Source of the DNA: JADCRZ01 sp037718865
GTDB taxonomy: Bacteria; Bacteroidota; Bacteroidia; Chitinophagales; Chitinophagaceae
NCBI GenBank assembly: GCA_037718865.1
Contig: JBBJMP010000028.1
Span: 1-64,000, forward strand
Length of the DNA: 64,000 bases
Reading direction: 5' to 3'
Shown: positions 17,880 through 26,797 of the stretch, one piece after another
Position numbering within the stretch: the first letter of the stretch is position 1
How the letters are laid out: every line of letters begins with the position of its first letter
Position numbers and translations under genes: made by a program
The notes under the pieces: model-generated
What the model was told of the DNA's origin: nothing
What the model saw: only the letters and a program-made list of their open reading frames with translations
The model's database searches: none

Positions 17880-19745
17880 TCAGTACCCGGGATTATTAAC
17901 CAATTTATTATTTCTGTTTACTTCAGTTAGGCTTAATGGCCTGTAATACATTTTATCATCCCATTTCCTGTCTTCAAGATTGTTATTGATTACCGGCGTG
18001 TACGTATAATCAAAAACGGTTTTGTCAAAGCGGTATTTACCAGGCGCTGTCGCTCCAGGCTTTAACGTTCCTTCAACACTGATATAGGTTGTCTTTCTAC
18101 CTAACGTTTGAGGCGCAATCATCCAACGCCTTGCATCATGATAACGTTGTTCTTCAAAAGCCATTTCTATTCTCTTTTCATTTCTTAAACGTTGTCTTAA
18201 CGCATCACCCGTTTGAGTCAGAGCCGGCATTGCTGCCCTGAAGCGTATTTTATTTAACCAGGTCAGAGCCTCAGCCTCTAATCCTAATTCAATACACGCT
18301 TCGGCATAATTAAACATCAACTCTGTATAGCGCAGGAAAGGCCATGATATATATTGCCGTTGCGTGTTTTCCACAATATTCGGATCGGGATCTGTAAATT
18401 TCCTGAAATAATAACCTGTCCAGCTACCGTTCCAGTTTTCTATCGAACTTTGACGGGTGTCGAGGCCAGGTATTATTGTTGTACCCATTTTATATGTACC
18501 TGTTTGTACCTGGTTAGCCGGATCCACATCTCCTGAAATTTTATCACGCGGTTTCCAGGAGGCACCGTCGAAAAGAATAGAGGCATAAAATCTTGGTTCC
18601 CTGTTATCGTAAGGATTTGCTTTGTGAACCGGATTACTCCAACTGAATTTGGTACCGTCCATCATTTCATAATCGTCCACTAATTCTCCTATTGGTGCAT
18701 TACCCGCCCAGTTATGATAACCGTTTGGCCCATTATATAAACCTATCTGCGTTCCACCTTCGTTTTTATCCGGTGACCAGGTTCTTTCAAATAACAATTC
18801 TTTAGCGGCCGCCGCGTCTGCTTCGGGGAATTTGCTTCCTCCGCCCATGGCAATAGAAACATAATTCTTTCTTCCCTCCTCAAAAGGAACGGGAGCAGTC
18901 AGGTCCGTCTTGTATCCTGATCCTGCCAGATCCAGAATAATTTTTGCTGCATCTTTTGCTGTCTGCCAGCGCGCTTTTTGATCGCCGCTTACATATCCAA
19001 GGATTTCAGGTTTAGGAAATGCATTGAGAACAGATGATTTTGCTTTTGCGGTAGGCATATCGTGCAAATCACTTGCTGCGTATAAAAGCACCCGTGATTT
19101 TAAGGCTAGCGCAGCAAGATCAGAAGCACGACCCCTAATCGGGGCCTTTCCTTTAAGTAACCCAGCTGCTGCATCCAGATCCTTAACAATAAACTTTACG
19201 CAGTCGTCGTACGTATTGCGTGCTAGGGTATAATCTTCATTTAAACCATACGTTTTGTCTACTATAGGAACACCACCATAAAACCGAAGCAATTGCTGGT
19301 AAAAATAAGCTCTTAAAAAAAGAGCTTCTCCCTGCAATCTTTCCCTTAACGTTTTGTTTTCAAACGTTGACTTAGGCAAATTTTCTAATGCAACATTGGC
19401 GGACCGTATACGATTGAACATATTTTGCCACTCAAAATTTGCACTTACCCATCCGAGATTCGACGGATTTAAAATACCCTGGTTAACAACATTAATGTTC
19501 CTTCCGGCATGGGTGAAAATAGCTTCATCAGAAACAGAAGCTATCATTTGTTCCTCAAATCCACCATTGCCTAAGCCAACATATATACCGTTTACAAAAG
19601 CTTCAGCCAGCGGACCCTCCTTCCATGTATCGCCGGCAGGTACCTGATCTATAGGAGCTGTATTTAAAAAATCTCTTTTGCAAGCAGTAAGCAGACTGCT
19701 AGCGATTAAAACAATGATTAAATTTCGCTGCGTAATATACTTCAT
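17880..19745 (-). CDS. SusD/RagB-family outer-membrane glycan-binding lipoprotein
   Basis: The 621-residue lipoprotein (LLTACKRDFLNTAP, Cys near residue 22) has typical SusD features: an N-terminal TPR-like helical region (RSANVALENLPKS, GEALFLRAYFYQQLLRFYGGVPIV) and a C-terminal block with RYTELMFNYAEACIELG and RIEMAFEEQRYHDARRWM. It caps the partner SusC pore at the cell surface. It starts 10 bases after the SusC stop. The substrate cannot be deduced. Confidence 0.96.
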   Translation of the reverse strand: MKYITQRNLIIVLIASSLLTACKRDFLNTAPIDQVPAGDTWKEGPLAEAFVNGIYVGLGNGGFEEQMIASVSDEAIFTHAGRNINVVNQGILNPSNLGWVSANFEWQNMFNRIRSANVALENLPKSTFENKTLRERLQGEALFLRAYFYQQLLRFYGGVPIVDKTYGLNEDYTLARNTYDDCVKFIVKDLDAAAGLLKGKAPIRGRASDLAALALKSRVLLYAASDLHDMPTAKAKSSVLNAFPKPEILGYVSGDQKARWQTAKDAAKIILDLAGSGYKTDLTAPVPFEEGRKNYVSIAMGGGSKFPEADAAAAKELLFERTWSPDKNEGGTQIGLYNGPNGYHNWAGNAPIGELVDDYEMMDGTKFSWSNPVHKANPYDNREPRFYASILFDGASWKPRDKISGDVDPANQVQTGTYKMGTTIIPGLDTRQSSIENWNGSWTGYYFRKFTDPDPNIVENTQRQYISWPFLRYTELMFNYAEACIELGLEAEALTWLNKIRFRAAMPALTQTGDALRQRLRNEKRIEMAFEEQRYHDARRWMIAPQTLGRKTTYISVEGTLKPGATAPGKYRFDKTVFDYTYTPVINNNLEDRKWDDKMYYRPLSLTEVNRNNKLVNNPGY

Positions 19746-19755
19746 GATAGTTCAA

Positions 19756-22700
19756 TTAAAAGGTTAGTCTAAATCCGGTATTAATAATTCTTGCCTGTGG
19801 ATAGTATTGTCCGTTCCTGCTTGTTGACTCTGGATCCCAGATTTTCATTTTATCCCAGGTTACAAGGTTTAGCGCATTAGCATAAATCCTGAATCTGCTA
19901 ATACCTATTCGTTTGCCGATATCACCCAGGTTATACCCTACTTCAATGTTTTTAAGACGCAAATAATTAGTGGGCCTAAGAAAATAGGTATTTATCCCAA
20001 AGTTTTGTCCATTATTGGTGTAATAGGTATTACCCCTGTTAGCTAAACGTGGATCTGTACCATTGGGATTCTCTACAGACCAGCGATTGTCGTAGTCATA
20101 TTTTAAATAATTACCAAAATCGCCGGTTTCGTAAACATTAAATAAAAGTAACCCACCGGTCGCTCCCTGAAACAAAATGGAGAAGTCGAAGTTCCTATAT
20201 TGCAATCCTGCATTGATACCATAGGTAAAAGTCGGGTCCCGATTTTTATCTAATCTCATCCGGTCAAATGAATTAATGGTATCATTACGATCAACATCTC
20301 TGAATTTCATATCCCCCGGCTTCAAGGTACCAGTAGCGGCACCGTAATTTATCTTATTAGCGGCAATATCTTTTTCATCTATGAAAACACCGTCGTAAAT
20401 ATAGGCGAGGTAATTAGCACCATCTGATCCAATGGAATATCCAGTACTGCGTTGGTAAGGACGTTCATTTGGTGATTCATCCCAAAAAACTATTTTGTTT
20501 TTGGCATAACCTCCGTTAACGCTAACATTATAGGTAATATCACGAGCACTGCCATTATAACCTACTCTGAATTCAAATCCCCTATTATCCACTCTTCCCA
20601 GGTTAACAGGTGGGAGCAGAGAGCTTATCCCAGAGCTTTGTGCCGTTGATCCTTGTTTCTGTATGAGAATTTTGGATCGTTTATTATAAAAATAATCCAG
20701 CTCGAATGATATCTTACCTTGGAGCATGCTTCCTTCTAAACCAATGTTTGCATTATTGGCCACCTCCCAGGTTATATCACGATTTGGTACACGAACTTCA
20801 CTCAGCGTTCTTTGAACCGTTCCATTAATAACCTGGGTTCCGGTTATGGAATAAGTAGATAAGTAGGCATATTCTTGTAAAACATCATTGAAATAAACAC
20901 GGTCATTACCCATTTGACCGTAAGAAGCCCGAAGTTTCAAATTGTTGATAAAGGTAATATTGTTTTCAAAGAACTTTTCTTTGGAGATGTTCCATCCAAC
21001 CAATATTCCGGGGAAAAATCCAAAACGTTTATCTTCCTCAAAGATATAAGATCCGTCATATCGCCATAGAAACTCAGCCAGGTATTTTTCTTTATAATTA
21101 TACGCTAACCTGCCAAAATAACTTAAGCGGGCTTGCGAGCCAAATATACCAATTGGACCTGCAGCATTTCCTGCATTTTGTTCAGCAGCTCCTCCAGCTA
21201 AAAGCTGGTCTACAGCAGTGGAAATAAAGTATCTTCTGAAGGCACTGAAATTATCCCCTTCTCTTGTTTCTTTTTGAATACCTGCAAGAAAACCTACGGT
21301 ATGGTCCTCCCCATACGTATGATCATAATTGATCATACCGGTTAAATTAATTCTCAACTCATTTTCGTCAGTTTGTGTAATGCGTGGGTCAGTAAAAGTG
21401 GACCGTACGTTTTTCCTGAGCAAGGGCGTTTTTCCATCCGCTTCATAACTCACTTTATCCCAGAAATACAAGGACCATGGTGTTTCAAACCGTTTAGTAC
21501 GGCGAATATATTTATCGGCAGCTCCGGTGAATGTAAGTTTTAATCCTTCTATCCACGGATTGCCAATTTCTATTTTTCCATTTGTCTGAAAGTAATCCCT
21601 GGTATCTTTATCGTAGCCGGTTGCATTAGTAGTGATCACAATCGGGTTTTGACCATTTTCAATATCAGGTCCGGGTAGCCCGTTTGGCCAAATTTCCGGT
21701 TCAGTAGGTTTACCCCGCATTAACATTCTAAAAATACTTCCGGCACTCTGTGTAGGATAGAAGCGATACTCTTCCCGGGCTGTAATACCGAGATTTGCGT
21801 TTATATACTTATTCACTTTGGCATCCAGGTTTAGGCGCATATCATACTGTTTGTAACCGGTGGCAGAATTTTTATAATAAGCATCCTGGTTATTGTATCC
21901 GGCACCAGCAAGAAATCGTATGTTCTCTGAACCGCCACTTATTTGCAAACCATGGCGATCCTGTGGAGACCATGTTTTTAGCGCATCTTTAAACCAGTCT
22001 GTATCAGGATGTCCCCATTTATCTGAACCATCTGCAAATTTTTGAATATCCACCGGTTGAAAAGGGGCATTAACTTTTACATTATTATCAGTACGGGTAT
22101 ATGTCCCGGTTTTTTTAAAGGCATCCCATGCGGCAGGCCATTGGGCCGCAGGTACGCTACTGAACAAGGTCTGTTCATTCAGTAATTCCGTATATTCAAC
22201 CGCATTAGCTAAAGCAGGTATGCGGGTAGGCTGAGACCATCCCTTATTGAAATCATACGTTATCACAGGTTTACCTGATTTACCTTGTTTAGTGGTAATT
22301 AGAATGACCCCATTTGCAGCTCTTGAACCATAAATAGCAGCAGCGGCATCTTTTAGAACCGACATGCTTTCTATGTCAGCAGGGTTGAGCCTGTCTAATC
22401 CTCCTGCCCTGTCGGGAACACCATCAATAACAATTAAGGCTGAGTTGCCCTGATTGGATATTGTATTTGAGCCACGAATACGTATGGATGAACCGTCTCT
22501 GCCAGGTTCGCCACTTGATTGAACAGCTGTAACACCAGGTAAACGGCCGGCCAGGGAATTAGACAGATTTACTGAAGGAGATTTCTGAAGGTCAGCTCCT
22601 TTTACTGTAGCCACCGATCCTGTAACAGTTACCTTTTTCTGGGTACCGTATCCAACAACTACTACAGCATCCATCTGAGATGAACCGGCAATCATTGAAA

Positions 22701-23037
22701 TGCTCAACTGGTCTTTATCTCCCACGGTTAACTCCTGTGTTTGAAAGCCAACATAGGAAATTATAAGAACAGACCGGTTACCCGGAACAGGAATACTGAA
22801 ATTTCCTGTTTCATTGGTAGTAACCCCAGTGTTAGTACCCTTTACAGTAACACTGACATTAGCAATAGGATCGCCTTTTTCATCCAGGACACTTCCCGAA
22901 ACCTTACGGCCGGTTTGTGCAGAAGCGATAATACATAAAAGGATAGCCAGGAAAAAAGAAAAGATTTGTTTGAAACGAAGCGCACCCTTAAACTGGTTGA
23001 GCATAAACGTGAAAGACGTAGGTATACGTTTTTTCAT
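19756..23037 (-). CDS. SusC/RagA-family TonB-linked outer-membrane transporter
   Basis: This is a full-length SusC (about 1093 aa) with a signal peptide, a carboxypeptidase-D-like domain (GSVLDEKGDPIANVSVTVKG), the plug with VVVGYGTQKKVTVTGSV and VLKDAAAAIYGSRAANGVI, and a C-terminal beta-barrel ending in GFRLTF. No N-terminal STN domain is seen, so no direct anti-sigma signalling is expected. I start at ATG 23037 (MKKRIPTS); a TTG three codons upstream is unlikely. It imports a ligand delivered by the adjacent SusD, using TonB energy. Confidence 0.96.
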   Translation of the reverse strand: MKKRIPTSFTFMLNQFKGALRFKQIFSFFLAILLCIIASAQTGRKVSGSVLDEKGDPIANVSVTVKGTNTGVTTNETGNFSIPVPGNRSVLIISYVGFQTQELTVGDKDQLSISMIAGSSQMDAVVVVGYGTQKKVTVTGSVATVKGADLQKSPSVNLSNSLAGRLPGVTAVQSSGEPGRDGSSIRIRGSNTISNQGNSALIVIDGVPDRAGGLDRLNPADIESMSVLKDAAAAIYGSRAANGVILITTKQGKSGKPVITYDFNKGWSQPTRIPALANAVEYTELLNEQTLFSSVPAAQWPAAWDAFKKTGTYTRTDNNVKVNAPFQPVDIQKFADGSDKWGHPDTDWFKDALKTWSPQDRHGLQISGGSENIRFLAGAGYNNQDAYYKNSATGYKQYDMRLNLDAKVNKYINANLGITAREEYRFYPTQSAGSIFRMLMRGKPTEPEIWPNGLPGPDIENGQNPIVITTNATGYDKDTRDYFQTNGKIEIGNPWIEGLKLTFTGAADKYIRRTKRFETPWSLYFWDKVSYEADGKTPLLRKNVRSTFTDPRITQTDENELRINLTGMINYDHTYGEDHTVGFLAGIQKETREGDNFSAFRRYFISTAVDQLLAGGAAEQNAGNAAGPIGIFGSQARLSYFGRLAYNYKEKYLAEFLWRYDGSYIFEEDKRFGFFPGILVGWNISKEKFFENNITFINNLKLRASYGQMGNDRVYFNDVLQEYAYLSTYSITGTQVINGTVQRTLSEVRVPNRDITWEVANNANIGLEGSMLQGKISFELDYFYNKRSKILIQKQGSTAQSSGISSLLPPVNLGRVDNRGFEFRVGYNGSARDITYNVSVNGGYAKNKIVFWDESPNERPYQRSTGYSIGSDGANYLAYIYDGVFIDEKDIAANKINYGAATGTLKPGDMKFRDVDRNDTINSFDRMRLDKNRDPTFTYGINAGLQYRNFDFSILFQGATGGLLLFNVYETGDFGNYLKYDYDNRWSVENPNGTDPRLANRGNTYYTNNGQNFGINTYFLRPTNYLRLKNIEVGYNLGDIGKRIGISRFRIYANALNLVTWDKMKIWDPESTSRNGQYYPQARIINTGFRLTF

Positions 23038-23081
23038 AAATGGCAATTTGAATTTGATATTAGAAAGGGAGGTTGATCATA

Positions 23082-23097
23082 CACGTACTAATACGTG
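23082..23097. promoter_or_regulatory. Inverted repeat upstream of SusC, possible operator
   Basis: A perfect 6-bp inverted repeat (CACGTA-CTAA-TACGTG) lies about 45 bases before the SusC start in the 168-base region between SusC and the next gene. Its position suits an operator or a 5'-UTR element. No regulator gene is adjacent. Confidence 0.35.
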
Positions 23098-23205
23098 AAA
23101 TGTAATCATATGTTAAAAATAGACTATTTTCTATTCTTAACAATTTTTTTTAATAGTTAGGAATCGTTGAGATTTACTTACTAAAATTGAAAACTTCTTT
23201 CTTGT

Positions 23206-23559
23206 TTAATCATTTTCTTTATCTCTCATATGGTCTACCTCCTGGTCTGCAACTGGTGCATCAATAAGCAGTATGCCAAGATTTTTACGCATATATTGTT
23301 CAATTTCATAACCTAACACCTGGTAGAACATTTTAACCTGGTCGTTTTCATCTATCCAGATCATATTTTCCGATCCCGGGCCAGACGTTGGCTTTTCTTT
23401 CAGGTGAAAAGATTTTATGCCTTCAGGCTTTTGAATAGTAACGTCAAAAAAATGCTTGCAGCAGTCAGTCGACTTTGCATAAATAACTTTTGCTTCGTAA
23501 TCTATACCGTCTTTGCTAAACCGGAGGATAAACGGATCGGTAAGTGGAAGGTATGACAT
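23206..23559 (-). CDS. Conserved-looking small protein of unknown function
   Basis: The 117-residue protein has mixed alpha/beta composition, no signal peptide or membrane segment, and a Cys pair (DCCKHFFDV). Its C-terminal tail is acidic. Protein-like composition and a clear ATG support it as real. It lies upstream of the SusC gene on the same strand, downstream of the DUF1080 gene. No family is recognised. Confidence 0.6.
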   Translation of the reverse strand: MSYLPLTDPFILRFSKDGIDYEAKVIYAKSTDCCKHFFDVTIQKPEGIKSFHLKEKPTSGPGSENMIWIDENDQVKMFYQVLGYEIEQYMRKNLGILLIDAPVADQEVDHMRDKEND

Positions 23560-23642
23560 TGCTCACGTTTAATATAATGATATAAATTTTGTTTGGGTAC
23601 TACGAAGGCCGTAGCGGCTGCATTTCGACCTCCGGTTACCGT

Positions 23643-24419
23643 CTACAATTCTTTTATTTTGATGTTACGGAACCAGGCTTCGCTTCCATGGTCCTGCAAG
23701 GCGATATGTCCTTTTTTAGTGAGGCCATAACCTGGTGCGTCCTTCCATTTGCCTGTTGATTTTTCCTGTTTCCACTTATCCGTCCATAATTCATAGTCAA
23801 CCACTTTCTCGCCATTGAGCCAATGTTCAACATGGCCTTGATTAACCACAATACGCGTATTGTTCCATTCGCCTACCGGTTTTGTTTTTGCATCCGGTGC
23901 TGGATTCATGGCATAGTTAGCTCCCGTTCTCTGCCAGTCTTCCAACTTTTGCGGGAAGCCCACATCATCAATAACCTGGTATTCGGGTCCGCTTAAATAG
24001 GAAGCCTTAAATTCTTCGCTTGCCAAATAGATAATACCGCTGTTTCCCTGTGGTGATATCTTCCAGTCAATAGACAATTCAAAATTTTCATACTGGCCGG
24101 TTGTAATGAGGTCGGCCCTGAGATCGCTCTTATCAGAGGTGCTTCCTTTACAATACAGGGTTCCGTCATTAACTGACCATGAGTCAGATTTTTTACCCTG
24201 ATAGGTTCGCCAGCCATTCAGTGAACTTCCATCAAATAGGAGCTTCCATCCGTTTGATCTTTCTGTATCTGAAAGTTCTTTGTCTATAGTGTCTGACATG
24301 GCAGGTAATTTATCTGTTTGCGTGATTGTTTTCTGATCGGCATCTGTGCATGAAAGGATAGCTGACGATACTATGAACGCAGCCGATAGCTGTAATACTG
24401 CTTTAATCATCTTGCCCAT
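23643..24419 (-). CDS. DUF1080 (3-keto-disaccharide hydrolase) family lipoprotein
   Basis: The 258-residue lipoprotein (SSAILSCTDADQ) has the DUF1080 concanavalin-like fold pattern: GWKLLFDGSSLNGWRTYQG, FELSIDWKISPQGNSGIIY, GPEYQVIDD and GHIALQDHGSEAWFRNIKIKEL. Family members hydrolyse 3-keto-glycosides or bind glycans at the envelope. It lies 8 bases downstream of an exported Gfo/Idh oxidoreductase, the enzyme type that makes 3-keto sugars, which strongly suggests they act in sequence. Confidence 0.92.
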   Translation of the reverse strand: MGKMIKAVLQLSAAFIVSSAILSCTDADQKTITQTDKLPAMSDTIDKELSDTERSNGWKLLFDGSSLNGWRTYQGKKSDSWSVNDGTLYCKGSTSDKSDLRADLITTGQYENFELSIDWKISPQGNSGIIYLASEEFKASYLSGPEYQVIDDVGFPQKLEDWQRTGANYAMNPAPDAKTKPVGEWNNTRIVVNQGHVEHWLNGEKVVDYELWTDKWKQEKSTGKWKDAPGYGLTKKGHIALQDHGSEAWFRNIKIKEL

Positions 24420-24427
24420 AAAAAGAA

Positions 24428-25813
24428 CTATTTGTTGTTTAGCTTTAAATTCACCGGATCCCAGTAAACGATCTGTTTATTGAAATAACTGTCATTGCAC
24501 AACAGGGCCGGAGCTGCAGCGCGGTAACCGAAAAGCGAGTCTTCAGCCACTGATCCACGGTTTCGTATAGCCGTGAAAAGGTTATGAAAGTGATCATAAT
24601 GAGCTCCCTTGTATCCTTTTTCCGCCTCATATTCCATTTTTTCAGGTGGCAGCATATTCTTTCGATCATACACGTATTCCTTTCCTTCCGTAGCGCTCTG
24701 GTTTTTTGTCTGCAGTAACGGATCATCGGTAGCGGCATATGCGTTGTTGCGGAACAACGTTACCTTGTCCCACTCAACCGTCATGGAGCCCTCACTGCCA
24801 ACCATGCGCAGATAATTGGTTCCGCCGGTTCCATCTACGAAATTCACACGTAATGAAAGATTGAAGGCTGGATGTTCCCTGGTTTGCGGATAGTCAAACA
24901 TACCAAGCATAACATCAGGCACTTCCCTCCCATCCTTCCAGTAACGGAGGCCTCCCGTAGCCATCACTTTTTCGGGGCCTACCGAACCGGTGACAAAATG
25001 CAGGCTTGAAAACAGGTGGACAAATAAATCGCCTGAAACACCTGTTCCGTAGTCGCGGTAGTTCCGCCAGCGGAAAAAGCGCAGGGGGTCAAACGCCCTT
25101 TTGTTTGCATTGGAAACGAACATATCCCAGTCAACAGTCTTAGTGGAAGCATCTCCGGGGATAGGGTACTGCCAGGCACCAAATGGTGACATCCTCGCCC
25201 AAAATCCCTCCGCATAATTCAATTGGCCGATAGCGCCTTCTTTAAGTAATTGCTTTGCCTTTTCGTTGCCCAGAGAGCTGACGCCCTGACTTCCTACCTG
25301 GTAAACCACCTTGTTTTTATTTTGTGCGGCTACTACAGCAGGACCCTCGCTAATATCGTGCACCATAGGTTTTTCGCAGTATACCGATTTCCCCTTGTTC
25401 ATGGCTGCAACGGAAATGTCCTTATGCCAGTGGTCCGGAGTAGCGATGATAACGGCATCTACTTCTTTGTTATCCAAAATTTCGCGATAATCCCGTGTGG
25501 TGAACAGTTCGTTTCCCCAGCGTTTTTTGGCATCTGTCAGGCGTCCGTCATAAAGGTCGCATACTGCTATCAGTTTTGCCCCGGGTACCGTTAATGCCGT
25601 AGTGGCGTCAGCTACGCCCATTCCCCCAGCACCGATCAGGGCCACCTGGATCTGGTCGTTGGCCGTATATTTTTCATTTTGCCTTTTCAGCGAGGCAAGG
25701 TTACGTATACTGTCTTCGGCGGTGATGATGGAAGGAATTAAAGACGCCCCCACCATTCCTTTAGCGAACTTCGATATGAATGAACGACGGGATTTCGAAT
25801 TATTTTCAGGCAT
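24428..25813 (-). CDS. Gfo/Idh/MocA-family oxidoreductase, Tat-exported
   Basis: An N-terminal SRRSFISKF twin-arginine motif and hydrophobic segment indicate Tat export. The Rossmann motif (VALIGAGGMGVADA) and the catalytic-lysine motif CEKPMVHD follow, then a long C-terminal alpha/beta domain. Exported members keep bound NAD and oxidise sugars in the periplasm. I start at ATG 25813 (MPENNSKS); the longer frame to 25855 lies in a repetitive region. It likely shares a message with the DUF1080 gene. Confidence 0.93.
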   Translation of the reverse strand: MPENNSKSRRSFISKFAKGMVGASLIPSIITAEDSIRNLASLKRQNEKYTANDQIQVALIGAGGMGVADATTALTVPGAKLIAVCDLYDGRLTDAKKRWGNELFTTRDYREILDNKEVDAVIIATPDHWHKDISVAAMNKGKSVYCEKPMVHDISEGPAVVAAQNKNKVVYQVGSQGVSSLGNEKAKQLLKEGAIGQLNYAEGFWARMSPFGAWQYPIPGDASTKTVDWDMFVSNANKRAFDPLRFFRWRNYRDYGTGVSGDLFVHLFSSLHFVTGSVGPEKVMATGGLRYWKDGREVPDVMLGMFDYPQTREHPAFNLSLRVNFVDGTGGTNYLRMVGSEGSMTVEWDKVTLFRNNAYAATDDPLLQTKNQSATEGKEYVYDRKNMLPPEKMEYEAEKGYKGAHYDHFHNLFTAIRNRGSVAEDSLFGYRAAAPALLCNDSYFNKQIVYWDPVNLKLNNK

Positions 25814-25870
25814 GAAGAAGGTTTGATAATTAAACACGAGAGGTTCTTTGTGCATTCATTGTGGTTTTCT

Positions 25871-25945
25871 TTTGTGCATTCTTTGTGGTTTCATTTAACC
25901 ACAAAGTAGAACCTCAAGGTTTACACAAAGAAAAACACAAAAAGT
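25871..25945. repeat. CACAAAG-type intergenic hairpin repeat, copy 1
   Basis: CTTTGTGGTT (25881-25890) pairs perfectly with AACCACAAAG (25897-25906) around a 6-base loop. The flanks carry further TTTGTG and CACAAA words (ACACAAAGAAAAACACAAAAAG on the right, broken here as ACACAAAG then AAAAACACAAAAAG). The same words recur at 61837-61925. It separates the Gfo/Idh gene from the EEP gene. Confidence 0.75.
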
Positions 25946-25955
25946 GAATAACCCT

Positions 25956-26786
25956 CTATTTCAAATCCAAGATAGCGAATACCGGCAAATGATCGGACGC
26001 ATATTTCTCATCTATTACCCGGTGTTGTTTTACCGTGAAAGCTGAATTGGGAGAATAGGCTATAAAATCGATGGTCTTTGAAGGGTTATTTACCGGGATG
26101 GTAAATCCGCAACCTGTTTGGCAGGTCCTGGTGAAATGCCCATCGAGGATCTGGATAACCGGCGTTGATGGGTCCGCATTAAAATCTCCGGCAATGATCA
26201 CCGGTAAGGTTTCCTGCTTCAGGATGTCTACGATTTTTTTTATCTGAATCACCCGGTTTGTATCTTTACTCTGGGCGTCCATGTGTGTACAGGCGAAGAT
26301 GATCTTTTTGTTACCTGGCAGGTTGATTACCGCTGTTGCCAGTATCCTTGGCTCGCCTCCTGTCCCTTCCGCTGTTGGCAATGGAAAGGACTTCATGTTT
26401 TCCATAGGATGTTTTGATAAGATGGCTATTCCATACTCACCACCGCCATAGTCAATGGCTTTGGCAAAATAAGCTTTCATACCGGTTCTCGCCGCCAGTT
26501 CGTTTGCCTGGTGCAGCGTTTTGCCCGACCGTTCCGTATAGACGTCTATTTCCTGGAGCGCCACCAGGTCAGGCTGCTGTTGTTTTATCACAAGGGCAAT
26601 GGCCTCTATGTCAATAATATTTGGCTTTGAAGGGGGATTAGCATGATGCACATTATAACAAAGCACGCGAATCCCCCTGGGCTGTGAGGTATCGCTGCCG
26701 GATATTACATCAGGAAGGCCGGTTTGTTTTTTTCCACAGGCCGTGAAGGCAAGCAGGCTGAAAAAGAGAACGGACAGTTGTTTCAT
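25956..26786 (-). CDS. Endonuclease/exonuclease/phosphatase (EEP) family lipoprotein
   Basis: After a lipoprotein signal (LLAFTACGKKQ) the protein shows the EEP metal-dependent phosphodiesterase motifs: VLCYNVHHANPP, LVALQEIDVYTERSG, IAGDFNADP and the terminal SDHLPVFAIL. Members include nucleases, sphingomyelinases and phosphatases. An exported form beside a SusC/SusD pair probably removes phosphoester substituents or degrades imported ligands. I start at ATG 26786 rather than TTG 26807, which would overlap the SusD stop. Confidence 0.9.
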   Translation of the reverse strand: MKQLSVLFFSLLAFTACGKKQTGLPDVISGSDTSQPRGIRVLCYNVHHANPPSKPNIIDIEAIALVIKQQQPDLVALQEIDVYTERSGKTLHQANELAARTGMKAYFAKAIDYGGGEYGIAILSKHPMENMKSFPLPTAEGTGGEPRILATAVINLPGNKKIIFACTHMDAQSKDTNRVIQIKKIVDILKQETLPVIIAGDFNADPSTPVIQILDGHFTRTCQTGCGFTIPVNNPSKTIDFIAYSPNSAFTVKQHRVIDEKYASDHLPVFAILDLK

Positions 26787-26797
26787 TTGCTGGATTA

